Of a stretch of DNA of 64,000 bases, positions 27,001 to 40,848 are shown piece after piece. The notes beneath the pieces were generated by a model. That model did not search any database. It worked only from the letters and a program-made list of their open reading frames with translations, and was not told where the DNA came from. This DNA comes from Larus michahellis (taxonomy: Eukaryota > Chordata > Aves > Charadriiformes > Laridae), in contig NC_133899.1 of NCBI RefSeq assembly GCF_964199755.1, forward strand, positions 4,278,001 through 4,342,000, read 5' to 3'. The number at the start of each line of letters is the position of its first letter. Position 1 is the first letter of the stretch. The translations under genes were made by a program, and so were the position numbers.

Positions 27001-30000
27001 AATTTATAATGATCCCCAGCTGGCCCTCATCCCCCAGCCTGATTAATTAACAGAGAGATGTTTCTTCACTTCCTGTGGCTCTACATCTCTTTGTAAAGTC
27101 CTGCAAGTGACCAAACGGGAAAAGAGAAAGGGAAAAGCTGTAGCTGGCACTCATCCAAGCACGTATCTTTATGTGGAAGATAATATCCTTAGAGAGGAAA
27201 AATGACAGAATAAGCTTCCCAGGGCATCGTGCAGCAAAGGAATGCTGTGTTATGCGCTCTCTGAGAAATTCACTTTCAGCTTTTTTGCCCCTATTAAAAA
27301 AAGACAGTGGGTTTTGTCACAGACTTCATACTAGCTGCTTTCACAGTTCAGAGGCATCCATCACGGAGATGTCTCAGGACCAGTCCTCCTTCCCAGCCGA
27401 TTCACACTGCAAGTAGTAAATGGAGTTGGTTACTGATGTGCACCTTTCCAGAATAGAAGCTCCAACTAATAGCTCAAAAGCTACCTGGGAGCTCCTGGTG
27501 AAACAAATTACTTCTTTTTTTAATGTATCAGAGCGAGTGGACCAAATTACAGAAGTATTAAAAAACAAGCTAGTATTTTGTCATTTACAAATGCAAATAC
27601 AATGTGTGCAAGCACACAGAAAGGCAAACCAATTACTCCTTATCCCTCTGAAACTTGAAAAGGTGGGTGGGAAGAAAACATAACAAAATGAATTGATCTT
27701 TAGACCTCAGCCTTTTCTCTGCAGGTAAATCTCTGTTGAAATTAAACACAAGTAAGCCAGATTAAAAAATTGAACAGCAAAACCAAAAGAGAATTCAAGT
27801 GAGTAATGTAAGAGCAATAGGAAAATAGGGAATATTGAAAATGAACTCACGTCTTTATATTGGCAAAAGATTAAATGCCATGTTTAAAAGATTTGAATTC
27901 CTTTACCATGTTTGTATATTACATTAAATTTATTTAACCTGTAATTGCTATATTTTTGACTTTTCTTTTACACTGAGTAGTGATATCCAATGCTATTAGA
28001 AGTACAGCATAAAATTCTTAAAACAATTATTCTTGAAAACAGTGATTATTACTGTACCATGTCATATTGATGCCACCTACAAATGTGGTTCCATTGAGCT
28101 GGAAGCCCAAAACCATGACTTTGATCATCCCGTCTGGCCTATACACGTTTCCTTCACATCAAGCCACTGAAATGATCGAATCAAAGTCTGACCCAGGGTT
28201 ACCCATCGCCAATTGTCTGTCGGTCCAGCAACATTGCATACTGAGTGTATTATCTGTAGGGAGAATTTAGATGTCTGCTCAAGAGTTCCCAAAAATAAAA
28301 GGAAAGGCACCTTGCAAAAGGTAAAGGAGGGAAAGTGATTTATTACGAACGTTTTCCACGTGTCTTAGTGGTTCCATATTTTTATGTAATGTTCTTATTT
28401 TCAGCCATCTATTTTTAAAATGTCTGAGAAGGATGTGCTAGTGAGTCAGTGGGAAGATCTGAAGGAGGCAAATTAAGAAGAGAAAAATGAAGCACAGTGG
28501 ACAAGGCTAAGAAGGCAAGTCCATGCAGAGGGAACTGGGCTGGAACACGTACAATGTAGGAGAGCTGTCTCACTGCCATAAAAACACATTTTGAAATGTG
28601 GTTTACATGTGGTCCTAAAGCTTGTCACCACTAGGTCTCGCTGATTTTCACTGTACTACTGACTTGTCTGTGGGGTTCTGGCAAGCCTGTATTTTGTGTG
28701 GCATGTTCCCACCACTAAAAAAGTGACCATTTCCCCTCCCGCATGACAGCAGTAAATACGCAGGAAGATGAACAGTAGAAGCAGCATGTTCAATAGTACT
28801 ATTTAACAGGGAGATGTTCCCCACTTCAGGAACAGTGCAAAATCATTAATTATGTTATTGACAAGGTGTGAAGATTCAAATCCTGGGAGAGCGGCACACA
28901 AGATTTTCACAAATTCCAGCTGATAACTGACGCTGACACCTGACTTGACTGACTTAAAGTTTCAAAGCTCAATCCTGACCCAGTTCTCTGCTTCTCTTCT
29001 CCTTCCATATTAATGAACTGAAAAAGCCCCTCAGCTGTTCAAGTTTCACACACTAAGCACGAAGCAGCACAGCAGGTCCACGAAGAGCAGCTGAAAGCGA
29101 ACATCTCAGCCTGAGCAGACATTTTGCTGTCGGGCTGATGATAGTTTTTAAATTTACTTAAAGTTATCTTTTTGCCAGCTTGTATGATTGCTGCTGTGGA
29201 ATCTGGAGTTTTAGGAAGACTTTTTTATGCAGAAAATAAGCAAAAAGTGGCAGATTAGGAATATATATCTTTTGAACTAGCATAATACTGCTGAAATGTC
29301 TTTAAGATACATTGTTTATATAATATTTTTGTCTCAAACTGTCCTTTTTTCAAAAAAATACTTCTTCCTCATATCCACAAAAAACCTTAATGACATTTTG
29401 CAGATTTTTCCTATTTATAGATTATTTTTTTCTTTTTTACCAAACAGCTATTTTTCTTTCCAAGATAATCAAAATTGCTGATTTATGTGAAGCTTGATCA
29501 GATCTTTAGGCATAAACACCACCTGTAATTAACAGGTTTTCTTTTCTTACTTGTTTACTGACAAAGTGGAAGGGTGGAACCTTTGGTCTGCTCTAGGAGA
29601 ATATAAAATGAAACCCGGTAAGAACTGACCATCTATGATGAGGCTGCCTGAAATAGCTGAGAATACTGTGATTAGAGAGTCCACTTAAAGAAAAAAAAAT
29701 TACATTTCTTTTTTTTTTTTTCTGTAACAGCAGAAATTTTCACATAAGCTTTTAGCTGGCAGCAGTAAAACATGAATTGTTTCTTAGGCTGAATTATCAC
29801 TACATGTTTCATGAGGATTAACTAGTATGTTGTTATTAGAGTAGTCAGTGATTCTGTATGCCAGAAGATTGGAAGATTAAACAAAAGCTAATCTCTAGAA
29901 AAGTAGGACAAAATCCTTTGTTTCTTTCTCAGGAAAAAGAATTCACAGCTTGCAGGTTCTCAAAAGCTGGCTTCCCACTTGCTGTCTCATAGACAAAGTT

Positions 30001-30525
30001 TTTCTTAACATCCACCTCTCCCAGAGGAATGCAGCCTCCAACAACGGTGTAGTACAGAATATTAGGGATCAGGAAGCACCAGTGCTGTTCATTTTTTTCA
30101 CAGCTTAGCACTAACAATAATTAATTTTTTCTATAAATCAGGCAACTCTCTTCTCTTTTGTTGCACTGATGGTCAGTTCGGCACAACTGGGAAAGGCTGA
30201 CACATCAGGCTGCCGCAAAGTTTGACGAGGTATTCAGCAAACCACTGACAAACAAAATGCTGTGAAAAGTGTTTATGCATATTTTAAAGAAAACTGATGG
30301 CAAATTCAACATTTATTTTAACTCGAATGCACAGTATAAAGCATATTTCAGGTTCTTGTCACTGACTTATCAGCTGTAGGATCATCTTGTAAGAGAATGA
30401 GATCAGTTTGACGCATTGTGTTCTACCAAAAATCCTTTACCACAAAGGATATTGTCACTCTCGCATAACTGCGCCTGCTACCAACCTTTAATTATTTTAA
30501 AGGAGAATAACAATCCAAGTTTGGG

Positions 30526-30598
30526 ATGCAACACCTGAAAACAAATTATTTCAGGCTATATAATGCAAAACCTGAAATCAAATTATTCCAGGCTATAT
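30526..30598. repeat. Imperfect 37-bp tandem duplication
   Basis: The segment atgcaacacctgaaaacaaa... (30526-30561) is followed by atgcaaaacctgaaatcaaa... (30563-30598). The two 36-base copies differ at 3 positions, with one base between them. The divergence indicates an older local duplication in non-coding DNA. Confidence 0.85.
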
Positions 30599-33500
30599 TC
30601 CAGGCACTCTGTTTCTAAATGTAGAAACAATGTACTAACGACATGTTCTTGGAAAAGGTTATATCCAGTTCTTGACTGGGCACCAATGTCACATTCTTCA
30701 AAAGAACAACAGAACAGATAAATTTTCATTTAGTGTGATATTTAAATAATGTTAATTTTTGATATGAGAAAGACAGTGAATTTAGAGCAACTTCGTAATA
30801 CAATTCTACATTAGGTTTTCGTTGTATATTTAAGTATTACATTTTCAGTAGCCCCTGTCACCAAGTTCTCCACTGGAAGTATCAGTGGCATTCAGGACTC
30901 TGATAAACAGGTAAAAGATAACAACAATAGATACAGTTCTTGGTAACACAAGACACAAACAGCGCAACTGATATGTCCCCTACACAATACTTAAGATTTT
31001 CAAAGGTGGCTTAGTATCTGGACATTTTAAAGAGATTTTTAATATTTAAGAGAACTTTGACAGCTATCAACAAAAAATCTGGGAGTTTAGCACTCATGCA
31101 GAAAATTATGAAAATGGTCTAAAATTGCCTTTGAAATGTTCAACTATCTTCAGTAGCTTTGGAAAATACTTAGTATCGTGCTGTATGACAGAGAAACACT
31201 ACATATTAAGTAGATCTTGTGTATACTTCTATTAAATATTCTCCTACACTGGAAGAAACCTCCCATCCAAGTGCAGGAGACTGGCCAGGAATGGCAGCTC
31301 CTGGGAGGATTCATCCAGGGGAGAGTGAAGCTTTAAAACATTTGCAATTCACACTCGAGTGATCTCTTAATTTCCTCCAGGCTCCCTCTGCAGTCATGTT
31401 CTGCTGAGAGTCCCAATTAAACAGATGAAGCCGCTAAAATTAGTTATCTTAACAGTGATGCATCGGTTCATGCCCCTCCTTGGGATCAAAGGCACCTCAG
31501 TGGGAGTGACTCCCAGACAGCTGGAAAGGTCACCTAGGAAGTTCCTGCTCATCTGCTCCAGGGTCAGATCTTTCCCGTGGCAAGGTCTGGACCCAGCAGT
31601 TGGTAGAGGGCACTTTTTGCCTCCAAGGAAGTTCTGACATGGATGCAGTGATCTGCTAAGGAATTGGCAGCAGCAAGACTGGGACTTTTGTTTTGCTCTC
31701 CGTCTCCTACCTACCCAACTTATGGTACCTGACTTAATGCTGCCTTGTACCTGTCTCAGGAAACATGAACCAAATCAGCGTTCAGTGAACACATGGGAGG
31801 CCTCTTACTGATTCATAGGTTCACCGAGGCCCGTGTGTTAAGCATCATTGCACAAACAAGTGAGAGGACGAGCTAGCTTTAAACTCAGGATACTCCAGGC
31901 TAAGGGCTAGTATGGAATGTTTATTAATCAGATCATATATTCACTTACTAGCTTGTTCTGTTCCCACAAGTTTCTCTATCCAATCCCTTATAATTAGAAT
32001 AACCAGTAATTCAGTAATGAAAATAGTTGCTAGAGTTTCAGATCTCACAGCAAAAAATTAACTGCTACCAGCATTACAATATTTAACATCTGCTGCAAGT
32101 CACTCACGGCTAGTTATCCGCTCTTCTATGGCTCCCTAATGATCTTAGAGAGAGAGAGGCAAGGACGAACTACACGAGATCCACAGTGAGAGGATTTAGC
32201 TCATACTGGCAGGCAGATCTGGCAAATTTTCCTCTTTTGATGGCCACTGCTGCACTGACGCTTGCCAGAGCAGCATCTGTAAAAGCGTAAGGGATGAGCG
32301 CATCTATACCCGTATTCTGTGCAGGTCAGCTGAAAAAAGCTGTAAGGAAGAACTTACCAGATATTACTGTTTGCAAACAGCCATTTTGGAGGATTAATAG
32401 CTCCTGTAGCCTGAATATAATGGCTGAGTTGGTTTTTTTTTCCCCACTGGAAAATAAATTTCCTAACAGACCCAAAATCAGAAAGCAGAAGATCTGATCA
32501 ATTTTACAAGCATCATTCTAATTTCAGTGAATGTTCTACTTTGAAACCAAAGATACGAACAGCATCATTTCCAGGGGGTTTTGGCCAAAACACACCTGCA
32601 TATATTTGACAGGCAGAACCTAGAGTCCTTCCACACACAACATACCTCAAAAATCACACAGTCGGAAAATTTTATTCCCATTCACAGGTATGTATTCCCA
32701 AAATACTGTATTTGTAATGATTTGTGGGAGATCCAAGGAAATAACTATCATATCCTCAGCTGATGTAAAGCAGCATAACTCTACTGAAATAAATAAAACC
32801 AACCTCTAACAGATTCAGCTAATAATTTCTTAAATGAACTGTGTAAGACTGCCTCTGTGCAGTTCATTTCTAAGGGACAAGAAAGATGACACAATGATGT
32901 CTCATTTTTAACAGGCTACAAAATGAACCCGAAGCACCTATCGAAATTACTAAACAGTGATGACATATCTCAGCAGCTGACCTCATTCTGCAGTTCGGGT
33001 ACGGCTACCTGCCTGCTCAGTTACTTAAATTTCCATTGAATAATTATTTTGGTTGTCGACGATTCCATCGTATTTTATTATTCTAGGCTAAATTGAAGAA
33101 AGAAGCTGCAAAATTGACTATTAATGTCATGTGTGTTACACATTACATTTTGCGTATTACATTAGCATTATACTGACAATTCTTAGTTTTCCTGAGACAG
33201 ATGGAAATGAAAAGAAAGCAGAATCTGGAGACTTTTATGATCTTTTTACTAAACATAAACAAGAAATGAAAAATAATTTTCTACATACTGATTTACAGTT
33301 ACCTGAAGATTCAGGCTTGAAAATAGGGATAATTCTTAAAGTATCTCCAGAGACATACTAATTGCTCTGCCCCCAATGAGCCTGTTTCCCCATACATTAG
33401 CAGTTCCTTGGTAGGCAGTTTTTTACCCTGAACACATTGCTGATTTGTAATTTATTTTTGTATCTCCATACAGTTAAATGCCATAAGAAGTTTTTCTATT

Positions 33501-36500
33501 TATATCCAAGGTTGTAGTGATTGGTTGGGATCTTAAAACACACAGTAGGACAGCTATCCATCAAGAATGCTTAGCATAGCCTGGAGAAGAGGAAAATATC
33601 ATGGGCAAAACCCAGTAACGCATCCCTCTCCCAAAAACCAAACGCAATCTTACACAACTGGTAGCATTTGGAGTAGATCTGGCCAGTGAGAGAAATCCCA
33701 CTAATATGCCATATCCACATGGAAAGAAACAGTAAAGTTGGAGGATGCCTGGTCCAGTGCTCCCATTTAGCTAGGTAATTGGGGTCCCAAATTATCACCA
33801 TTTCCACTAATACCTTGTATCCTTGGTAGTAGAAAGGCTGAACTACTGTTTACGGCTGTTATTCAGGGTCAGGTGCATTAATAAGGCTCAGAGTGAAACG
33901 GCATCAGAAATCAAGAAACTTGACTTCTATTCTTTGCATTTGTCAGAGGTCCTAACAACAGGCTTATTCTGTACTCAGTCTACTAAACGGACATAGAAAG
34001 AATTGCAGTTCCCTAGTTGTGAATGATTGATTACTCTCCTTGATTTCTAATTTTGCCTGAGTAAATATTTCAGGTTCTGGTCTTGAGGTTGTAAAATAAA
34101 TCATAATATAATTATAGCTTGCCAGTGTTTCAGAAGAAAAAAGTGCATGAATTTATTATTTCTGATAAGCAGTCTTATAACAACAGAAGCCTAAGGTTTA
34201 CCAGCAAGACAAACAAATTAACTTCTTCTACCCGTGCATTTCATTTCAGATTAAAATGGCTAAACTCAGAATTTAAAAGCGACCTACGTGATTCTGGAAG
34301 ATGAGCAGGCTAGTGCTTAAAGACACAAGGACCATGCATCAGGACAAGCACTTGTACGTTTTGAAGTCAGCTAGTTTCAAGCTATCAAATACATCAATCC
34401 AGTGTGCACTGAAGCACTGTATCTACTGTCAATGGATAAAAATTGCTTTATTTCACATAATGAAAGTGCAATTTGTAAAGCCTTGTGTTTGGAACTTAAG
34501 ACAGTGAAATTATGTTGTAAGCTACCTGATTTTTGGCTGTCAAGCTAAAAACCTATCTGGTGAGGATGGAAGTCAAAGGCTGAGATTCACTCAAATTCCA
34601 AAGCAAGACTGCCATGACAGATTGGACGTAAACTGTGTGACGGAAGAGAAAAACACTTAATCATATGTGATAATTCTCTATGTTTGCAGTTGGGAGTGTA
34701 ATTTCATTGTAACCTCATCACTGTCTAGCTCCAGAGATGGCTGCCTCTCCGTTTCCTTTTCTGAGGTACATAGGGAATAACTCTGCTCCAGTGCATAAAT
34801 AGGAGTTGGCCTCAGTCAGCACGCAGAAGCAGTAAAGTACAATTTGGAAAGGCTGAATTAGCTCAAACACTTTTGGTTTACCCAAGCAAAAGCATGAAGA
34901 CTTGATCCTGAATTCATCCTCAGACGCAAGAGGCAGACACTTCTCTTGGATACTGTTATACCCACCCTGTTGCTACAAAAACTTGGCCTTATTCAACAGC
35001 CATGACGGATAATAATCTAGCTATTTGCGTTAATGCATACTCACTCAGCCAGAACAGGACTCTGCTTGGCAGTAATCATGACCCGTAACAGTGCTTAATG
35101 TCATCAGCCATCTAAATTTAAGATGAAAAACGAAACATTTCAGTGGATCCCTAATGATTTCTATTATGAGAGTATAAAAGGCAGAGACCTGAAAAACCTA
35201 AATCACACATCTCATTGCTATTTGAATGATAATAGCTCTGCTGCCTGTTTGCCTGGCAGGCAGGGTGAGTTGCACAGAGTAGAACAAACTAGTGGCAAAC
35301 TCTCACTGCATTTCTTTTCTATGATCCATTTTATCAAGCAACACTTCATCTGGGAGATATTCATGTTACTTCTGGCACATTATCGGAAAGCAAAGGGAAC
35401 TGCAGCTTGAAGAAGCTGGAGTTCATGCTTACTCTGGACAACAGGAAGTCTCTCAGTATGCATTACTTTCAGCCTTCTAGTCTTTTAATATTTTTTCTCT
35501 TTTGAGAAGTTCTGAATTATCTACCAGTATCTTTTTTAGCAATGGAAACTCATTTTAACCACCGTGCTTCCTAATCTGATTGCAATTGTAGCATTCAAGA
35601 ATGAAAGGGTCTGAAATTACATTAAACTCATCAGGACGCACTCTGGGAAATGCTATGTTTTAAACATCAGATAACAACCTGAGCCATAAATTCAGAACAA
35701 TGGACTGTAGCAACCAGATAAGGAAAAGAGAGTTAATTTCAAATTACCTGATTTAAAAAGACACTCAGCTGTAGTCTTCCCATAATCACCAGACTAATTC
35801 CTCAAGGATTCAGCTCAGTTAAAGCATGTCATCTACCTAGTGTGATTCCTGCTGTACTTGATTTCTTGCTCATTTCTAAGATATGAGACTGTTAGAGCAG
35901 CTCTGCAAGATTTTTATTACCTACCATCAGTGCTTCAAGAGGGGAAGTTATGCTAAAAATTAGGGGTATGGAGCCCGCATCCTTCACAAACACAAGAGAT
36001 TGAATATCTCAGTTGATGCAAGGCAGGGGCACACTGGCATGATCATTGTGGGAGAGAAGATGAACTCTGGGAGGGAGTCTGGCAGGGAGTCTCATTTCTA
36101 GCTGCACTTAGAACTTACCAGAAGACATCACCTGGTGTGGGCAAGATCAACAAGATTATGCTGATCATGACAAGAGATGTTGCTCTGCACTAGCATTGGC
36201 TCAACTGGAATGTCCTGTAAGGAAGACCAAAAGTTTAGGAAAAGCACAATCTCTCTGAAAAGTTCCTACTCATCCAAGGCTTTTAAAACTCAAATGATCT
36301 CTGAAACTGGCGATTGGCCTCCATATTCGAATGATTAACCAAATATCAATTCGATTCTCTGCTTCCTTCAAAACTTCCTGTTTTGATAAAGATCACCAAT
36401 TTCAGAGCACCAACAATGATGCCATGACTATCATCATCTAAACCATAACTAGAATTGCCCGGGTGGTGGTCAGACTGCTACAGTCATTCTGGATTAGAAG

Positions 36501-36547
36501 ACTGCTATGATTCGCTATGAATATCTATTCAACTAATTAAAAGTTCT

Positions 36548-37082
36548 ATAGAATCATAGAATGATAGGGTTGGAAGGGACCTCTGGAGATCATCTAGTCC
36601 AACCCCCCTGCCAGAGCAGGGTCACCTAGAGCAGGTGGCACAGGAATGCGTCCAGGCGGGTTTGGAATGTCTCCAGAGACAGAGACTCCACCACCTCTCT
36701 GGGCAGCCTCTGCCAGGGCTCTGCCACCCTCACAGCAAAGAAGTTCCTCCTCATGTTTAGGTGGAACTTCCTATGCTCAAGTTTGTGCCCGTTACCCCTT
36801 GTCCTGTCCCCGGGCACCACTGAGAAGAGCCTGGCCCCATCCTCCTGACACCCACCATTTAAGTATTTATAAATGTCGATAAGGTCCCCCCTCAGCTGTC
36901 TTTTTTCCAGACTGAAGAGACCCAAATCCCTCAGTCTTTCTTCACAAGAGAGGTGTTCGAGTCCCCTAATCATCTTGGTAGCCCTTTGCTGCACCCTCTC
37001 CAGCAGTTCCCTGTCCTTCTTGAACCGGGGAGCCCAGAACTGGACACAGTACTCCAGGTGCGGCCTCACCAAGGCAGAGGTG
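36548..37082 (-). mobile_element. CR1 LINE fragment, antisense, about 535 bp with an open ORF2 C-terminus
   Basis: The left edge reads tagaatcatagaatgatagggttggaag, the reverse complement of the CR1 3' tail. On the minus strand 36626-37072 is an unbroken 148-codon frame containing [56 protein letters not shown] and [17 protein letters not shown], all standard CR1 ORF2 C-terminal motifs downstream of the reverse transcriptase core. It is 5'-truncated, so it encodes no complete enzyme. The lack of stops suggests it is younger than the other copies in the window. Confidence 0.95.
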
Positions 37083-40000
37083 AGAATGTATCTACACAGA
37101 TTTAAAGCTAAGTGGCAACTGACAAGTGAACGGGTTTAACCTGAGCTTAACATTACATGAAAAACAAAGGCAAATGACATGGCATTCGAATGGACAGTAA
37201 TGCCAAGAAATACAAGTTTACTACATGGAAAAGGAATTTTAGAACAAAATCTTGTACTAAAAAGCTATTGACTGTTTGAGGATATTAAAAAAAGATTTCA
37301 TACAAGCCACTGCTAGGTAATATAATCTTGTAGAAAAGCCACAGCGAATTGAAAGAGTTCATATAGTGGTCAATGGAAGATTAAAATAATGAAATTTTGA
37401 CCCTGCAATAGGTTTTAAAGCATATGATTGGGATATGGCAATCCCATTACCTGGTTCATCATCTAATATTATTGAGGAAAGTAGCTAAGAACATTTCAGA
37501 GTGGATTAGGATGCTGTGAATAAGGACCTCAATGGCTGTGAAAAAAGGCCAGGGTGTGGAAATCCAGCCCTTAGTCCTTGCCCCAAGTCAGAATGCTGAA
37601 AAAAACATAGTTGGGGTGACCCTGAAACTCTTACATGCATGGAAGGACAGGAAATAGAAGATCCCTAATGATTTCCTTAATGATTTCCTGAGAACTTGAC
37701 ATTCTATAAAAGCACTGAAACCCATGAGGATGAGGATATCTCTTTAGCAACAACCGTCAATAACGGCATGTAGAATAAATAATAAATGCTACATCCTAAA
37801 AGCAACCAGACATTCAGAAGTCTCATTTTCCCTTATGGGAACTATTAACATGATAAAAAATTCAAAATGGCATTACACAAACAGAATTTTGCAAATACGC
37901 CTGCTACAGGGACCAATCCTATTTACTGTGGACTATTCCTAAGGCGAGACACTCACAAATTTATTCCTCTACAGATAAATATTCAGGAACACTCTGGTGA
38001 CCAAAAGGCTTCATATTCGATGAATCTGAGGCCCGTGATACTCAGCACAAATTTCGCTGTTGAATGAAGACTCCTTCTATAGAATATTTCATTGAAGAGA
38101 AAAATTTTGTCCCTGACTGGTGACTTTATTGCCATTGAAAGCAGTCTTTTAATAACAACAAAGAGTTTTTATGACAACAGGTTTCTGCTTCACAACCCAG
38201 GCTACCCAAGTGCTGGAGGAAAATGACTTCTCCACTAATTCCTTCTTTACACTCAATGTTTATGAGAGAAAACAGAAGCATGATTTAAATACTGAAAAAA
38301 AAAGGAATTTCATGACAACCACCAGAACTATCTATGCTTTCTTGAGAGTTTAGGACACCATTTCATCCTTCTTGTTTTTCTTGCCTTCTTAGTAAAGCGC
38401 CAATGTTAACTCTACCATACTAGTCACTTCTATTTAGCTTTGTATTTCAGATAAGACTTATCACCTCATTTACACATCTGTGGCTAGCATTGACAAAATA
38501 TCTTCCTTTTCAATGCACATGCAAAGTCTGCAGCAAGCAGCATTGATCATTCTATTATCACTCTGTTATGCTTAATTTCCTCTTCATCTTTCAAGTCAAA
38601 CTGCAGCTCAGACTACATCAATAGTGGTGGCAACGCACTGATGGATTACCCTTGCCTTTGGCAGGCATGCATGCTGCAGGTATGTTGTAAGATTGTGGGT
38701 AGCAGCTTCCCACAGAAGTACAGGTATTATCCACAGATGCTGCTTTCAAACCTGCGTTGTGATCTGCAAGACCGTGGCAAGTAAGGGCAATTGCTCTATT
38801 CCAAGATCAACCAACTCAAACAAGAATATTCCACAAGTTCCTTGCCACCGGAGCAGAACCCTCACTTGCAGACTGTAATGAGCAAGTAAGTCCTTTCTAA
38901 TTGCCATCATTTTTTAACATTTTGAGAACACTTTAGCCAATTTTCTTAAAACATTAGCACCTAATAATTGTGGTATTCCTCAGATTAGTATATGTAAAAA
39001 TGCAATGTCCAAATTGCTAAGAGTACTTTATCCATCATTTACCACCCTAAGTGCACATCTTAAGTGCCTGCATTTCTTTATCTGGTCTACCTCCAAACTA
39101 TACGCACAAGTTACAAAAGTGTATTGAGAAAATTTGAGAAAATTAATTAACAAGGGAACTTTTGCTCCATTCTTTTCTGGCAAGGTCAATTTAGTAATTT
39201 GCAGTCATAATTACAGGTGCTCCAAGTCTACTACTCTTTGTGTTCCCTAGACACTACAGGTGCAGATCTGAACAGAAGTGATAGCTAAAACAGCCAGCGT
39301 AAATTATTAACTCTGCACTAGTTTAATTTCAACAGTCTTTGATTATGGAAAGTGCAGGAAAATAATCACTAGCTTTAGATGGAGTTTTATTCATGGCTGG
39401 CTGAATAATGAAATCACAATGTTCACAAATAACATGTTGACAAGTATCGATTCATAAGTATTTATCACATTTTTTCTAGGATTGTTTTCCAGTTCCAATT
39501 TATTTTCAAAATATAACTCCTCTCAGTTTCCATCTTTTCTTACTTACATGACTATGCGTGACTGACCCAGATGTATTTTGACATCTGAAAGTAGGAAACT
39601 TATAGTATATAACCTTAACTCTTCCCTTGGCAGTCATGCATGTACATACAATTTTTGAAACAATACATCGCTTGAAGTTTTTCAGCCTGCGTAGCCTTAG
39701 GGCAGGGAACTGAAAGATGACCTCCTCATGTCCCTTTCAGGTTATGCTTCTAATGGATTTCTTCTACAGCTTAACATAGAGTTAAAGCATTTCTAAGATG
39801 ATGCAACCAGAATTATAAGAGTTGAATTTTACTGCCATGCAATTAGGGTGCTGTTAAAGTTTAATTTCATTTGTTCTTAAACTTGCTGGTTGTATCTTCC
39901 AAATGGGTTATGACTCTATGATCCTTTCAACAGCCTTTTGCTTGGCATAGGCTTTGCATTTTTGCACAGAGCTAGACAAAAGTATATTCGCGCAACAGGA

Positions 40001-40795
40001 AATTATAGCAGTAGTCCTGCATACACTTTTATAGCTTGATATTGTATATTGTTATGCATTTTACTGCATAAATAAGCACCCACTATTGAATATGAAAGGA
40101 AATATATGGAAATGTATTGCATCCAAGAACTGAAAATCATCACGTACTAACAATGCAGTCTAAAAATGGGCAGCATTTTGAGACCCAAGAGCAGATATGT
40201 TCTCTCACATGCAGTCAAGTGTAACTCTCATTTATCACATGCTCTGAACATCTTTACACAGTTTATAACAACATAAAGAAAGAACTTGTTCTTTTCAATA
40301 TTAGTCACTCAAATTACCGATATAAGAGGAAAACAGATCAAGATGCTAAAATCTGGCCTCCACTGTATCTGGCAACAAAATATCCCTAGAACATATTCCT
40401 AGCACTGTGTCCCAGATACAACACCACACCGAATCCAGCATGAAGAACACAGCTTCCCATAGGAAATGCTCACTTAGAAACAGACGGAATTTGGATCAGT
40501 GGACATTTATTCACAGACACGTGTTAACTGCTTTCCCTGCATCGAAAGCTTTATTTATCTTAGCAGAGACATAAGTCCAATGTTAGGATTGATCTGCTGT
40601 TATGTTCACATGAGGAGACCTTGTTGCATTATGATGAACAGAGGCAGACAACATTGACATAATCTGAAACTAAGAGATAAATTGATGAGGTGTGGTAGCA
40701 TAAAAGGCTAACAGGATCTTTAAATGTATGCGTGTGGGACTAATAAGTAGGAGGAAGAAAGTTATTTTACAGCACAGCTGAGGCAGAGACTGCAA

Positions 40796-40848
40796 GACTG
40801 CGTGCAGTTCTGGTAGCCACGTTTGAAAAGGATATTGAAAAATCATGA
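40796..40848 (+). mobile_element. Worn CR1 LINE trace (possible)
   Basis: gactgcgtgcagttctggtagccacgtttgaaaaggatattgaaaaa resembles the CR1 segment encoding YCVQFWSPHFKKDIEK, with a stop at one position. Only about 50 bp are recognisable, and similarity is lost on both sides. Chance resemblance cannot be excluded. Confidence 0.45.

Larger units (their letters stand above)
16600..36547. other. Long intergenic stretch without a supported gene
   Basis: About 20 kb of AT-rich DNA. Apart from the CR1 copy at 17.9-18.2 kb, an imperfect 37-bp duplication at 30.5 kb, a short palindrome at 24.06 kb and homopolymer runs (for example the A run then T run at 29.69-29.72 kb), I see no repeat family or gene. 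The many open frames of 60-116 codons have no recognisable domain, no consistent splice context and low-complexity composition typical of chance. No CpG island is present. Confidence 0.6.

Noticed and set aside
28861..28900. tRNA B-box-like string (gattcaaatcc)
   Set aside because: No matching A box, acceptor stem or cloverleaf could be drawn around it.
36626..37072. 148-codon minus-strand frame as a host gene
   Set aside because: Its motifs are those of the CR1 ORF2 C-terminus, so it is a transposon remnant.
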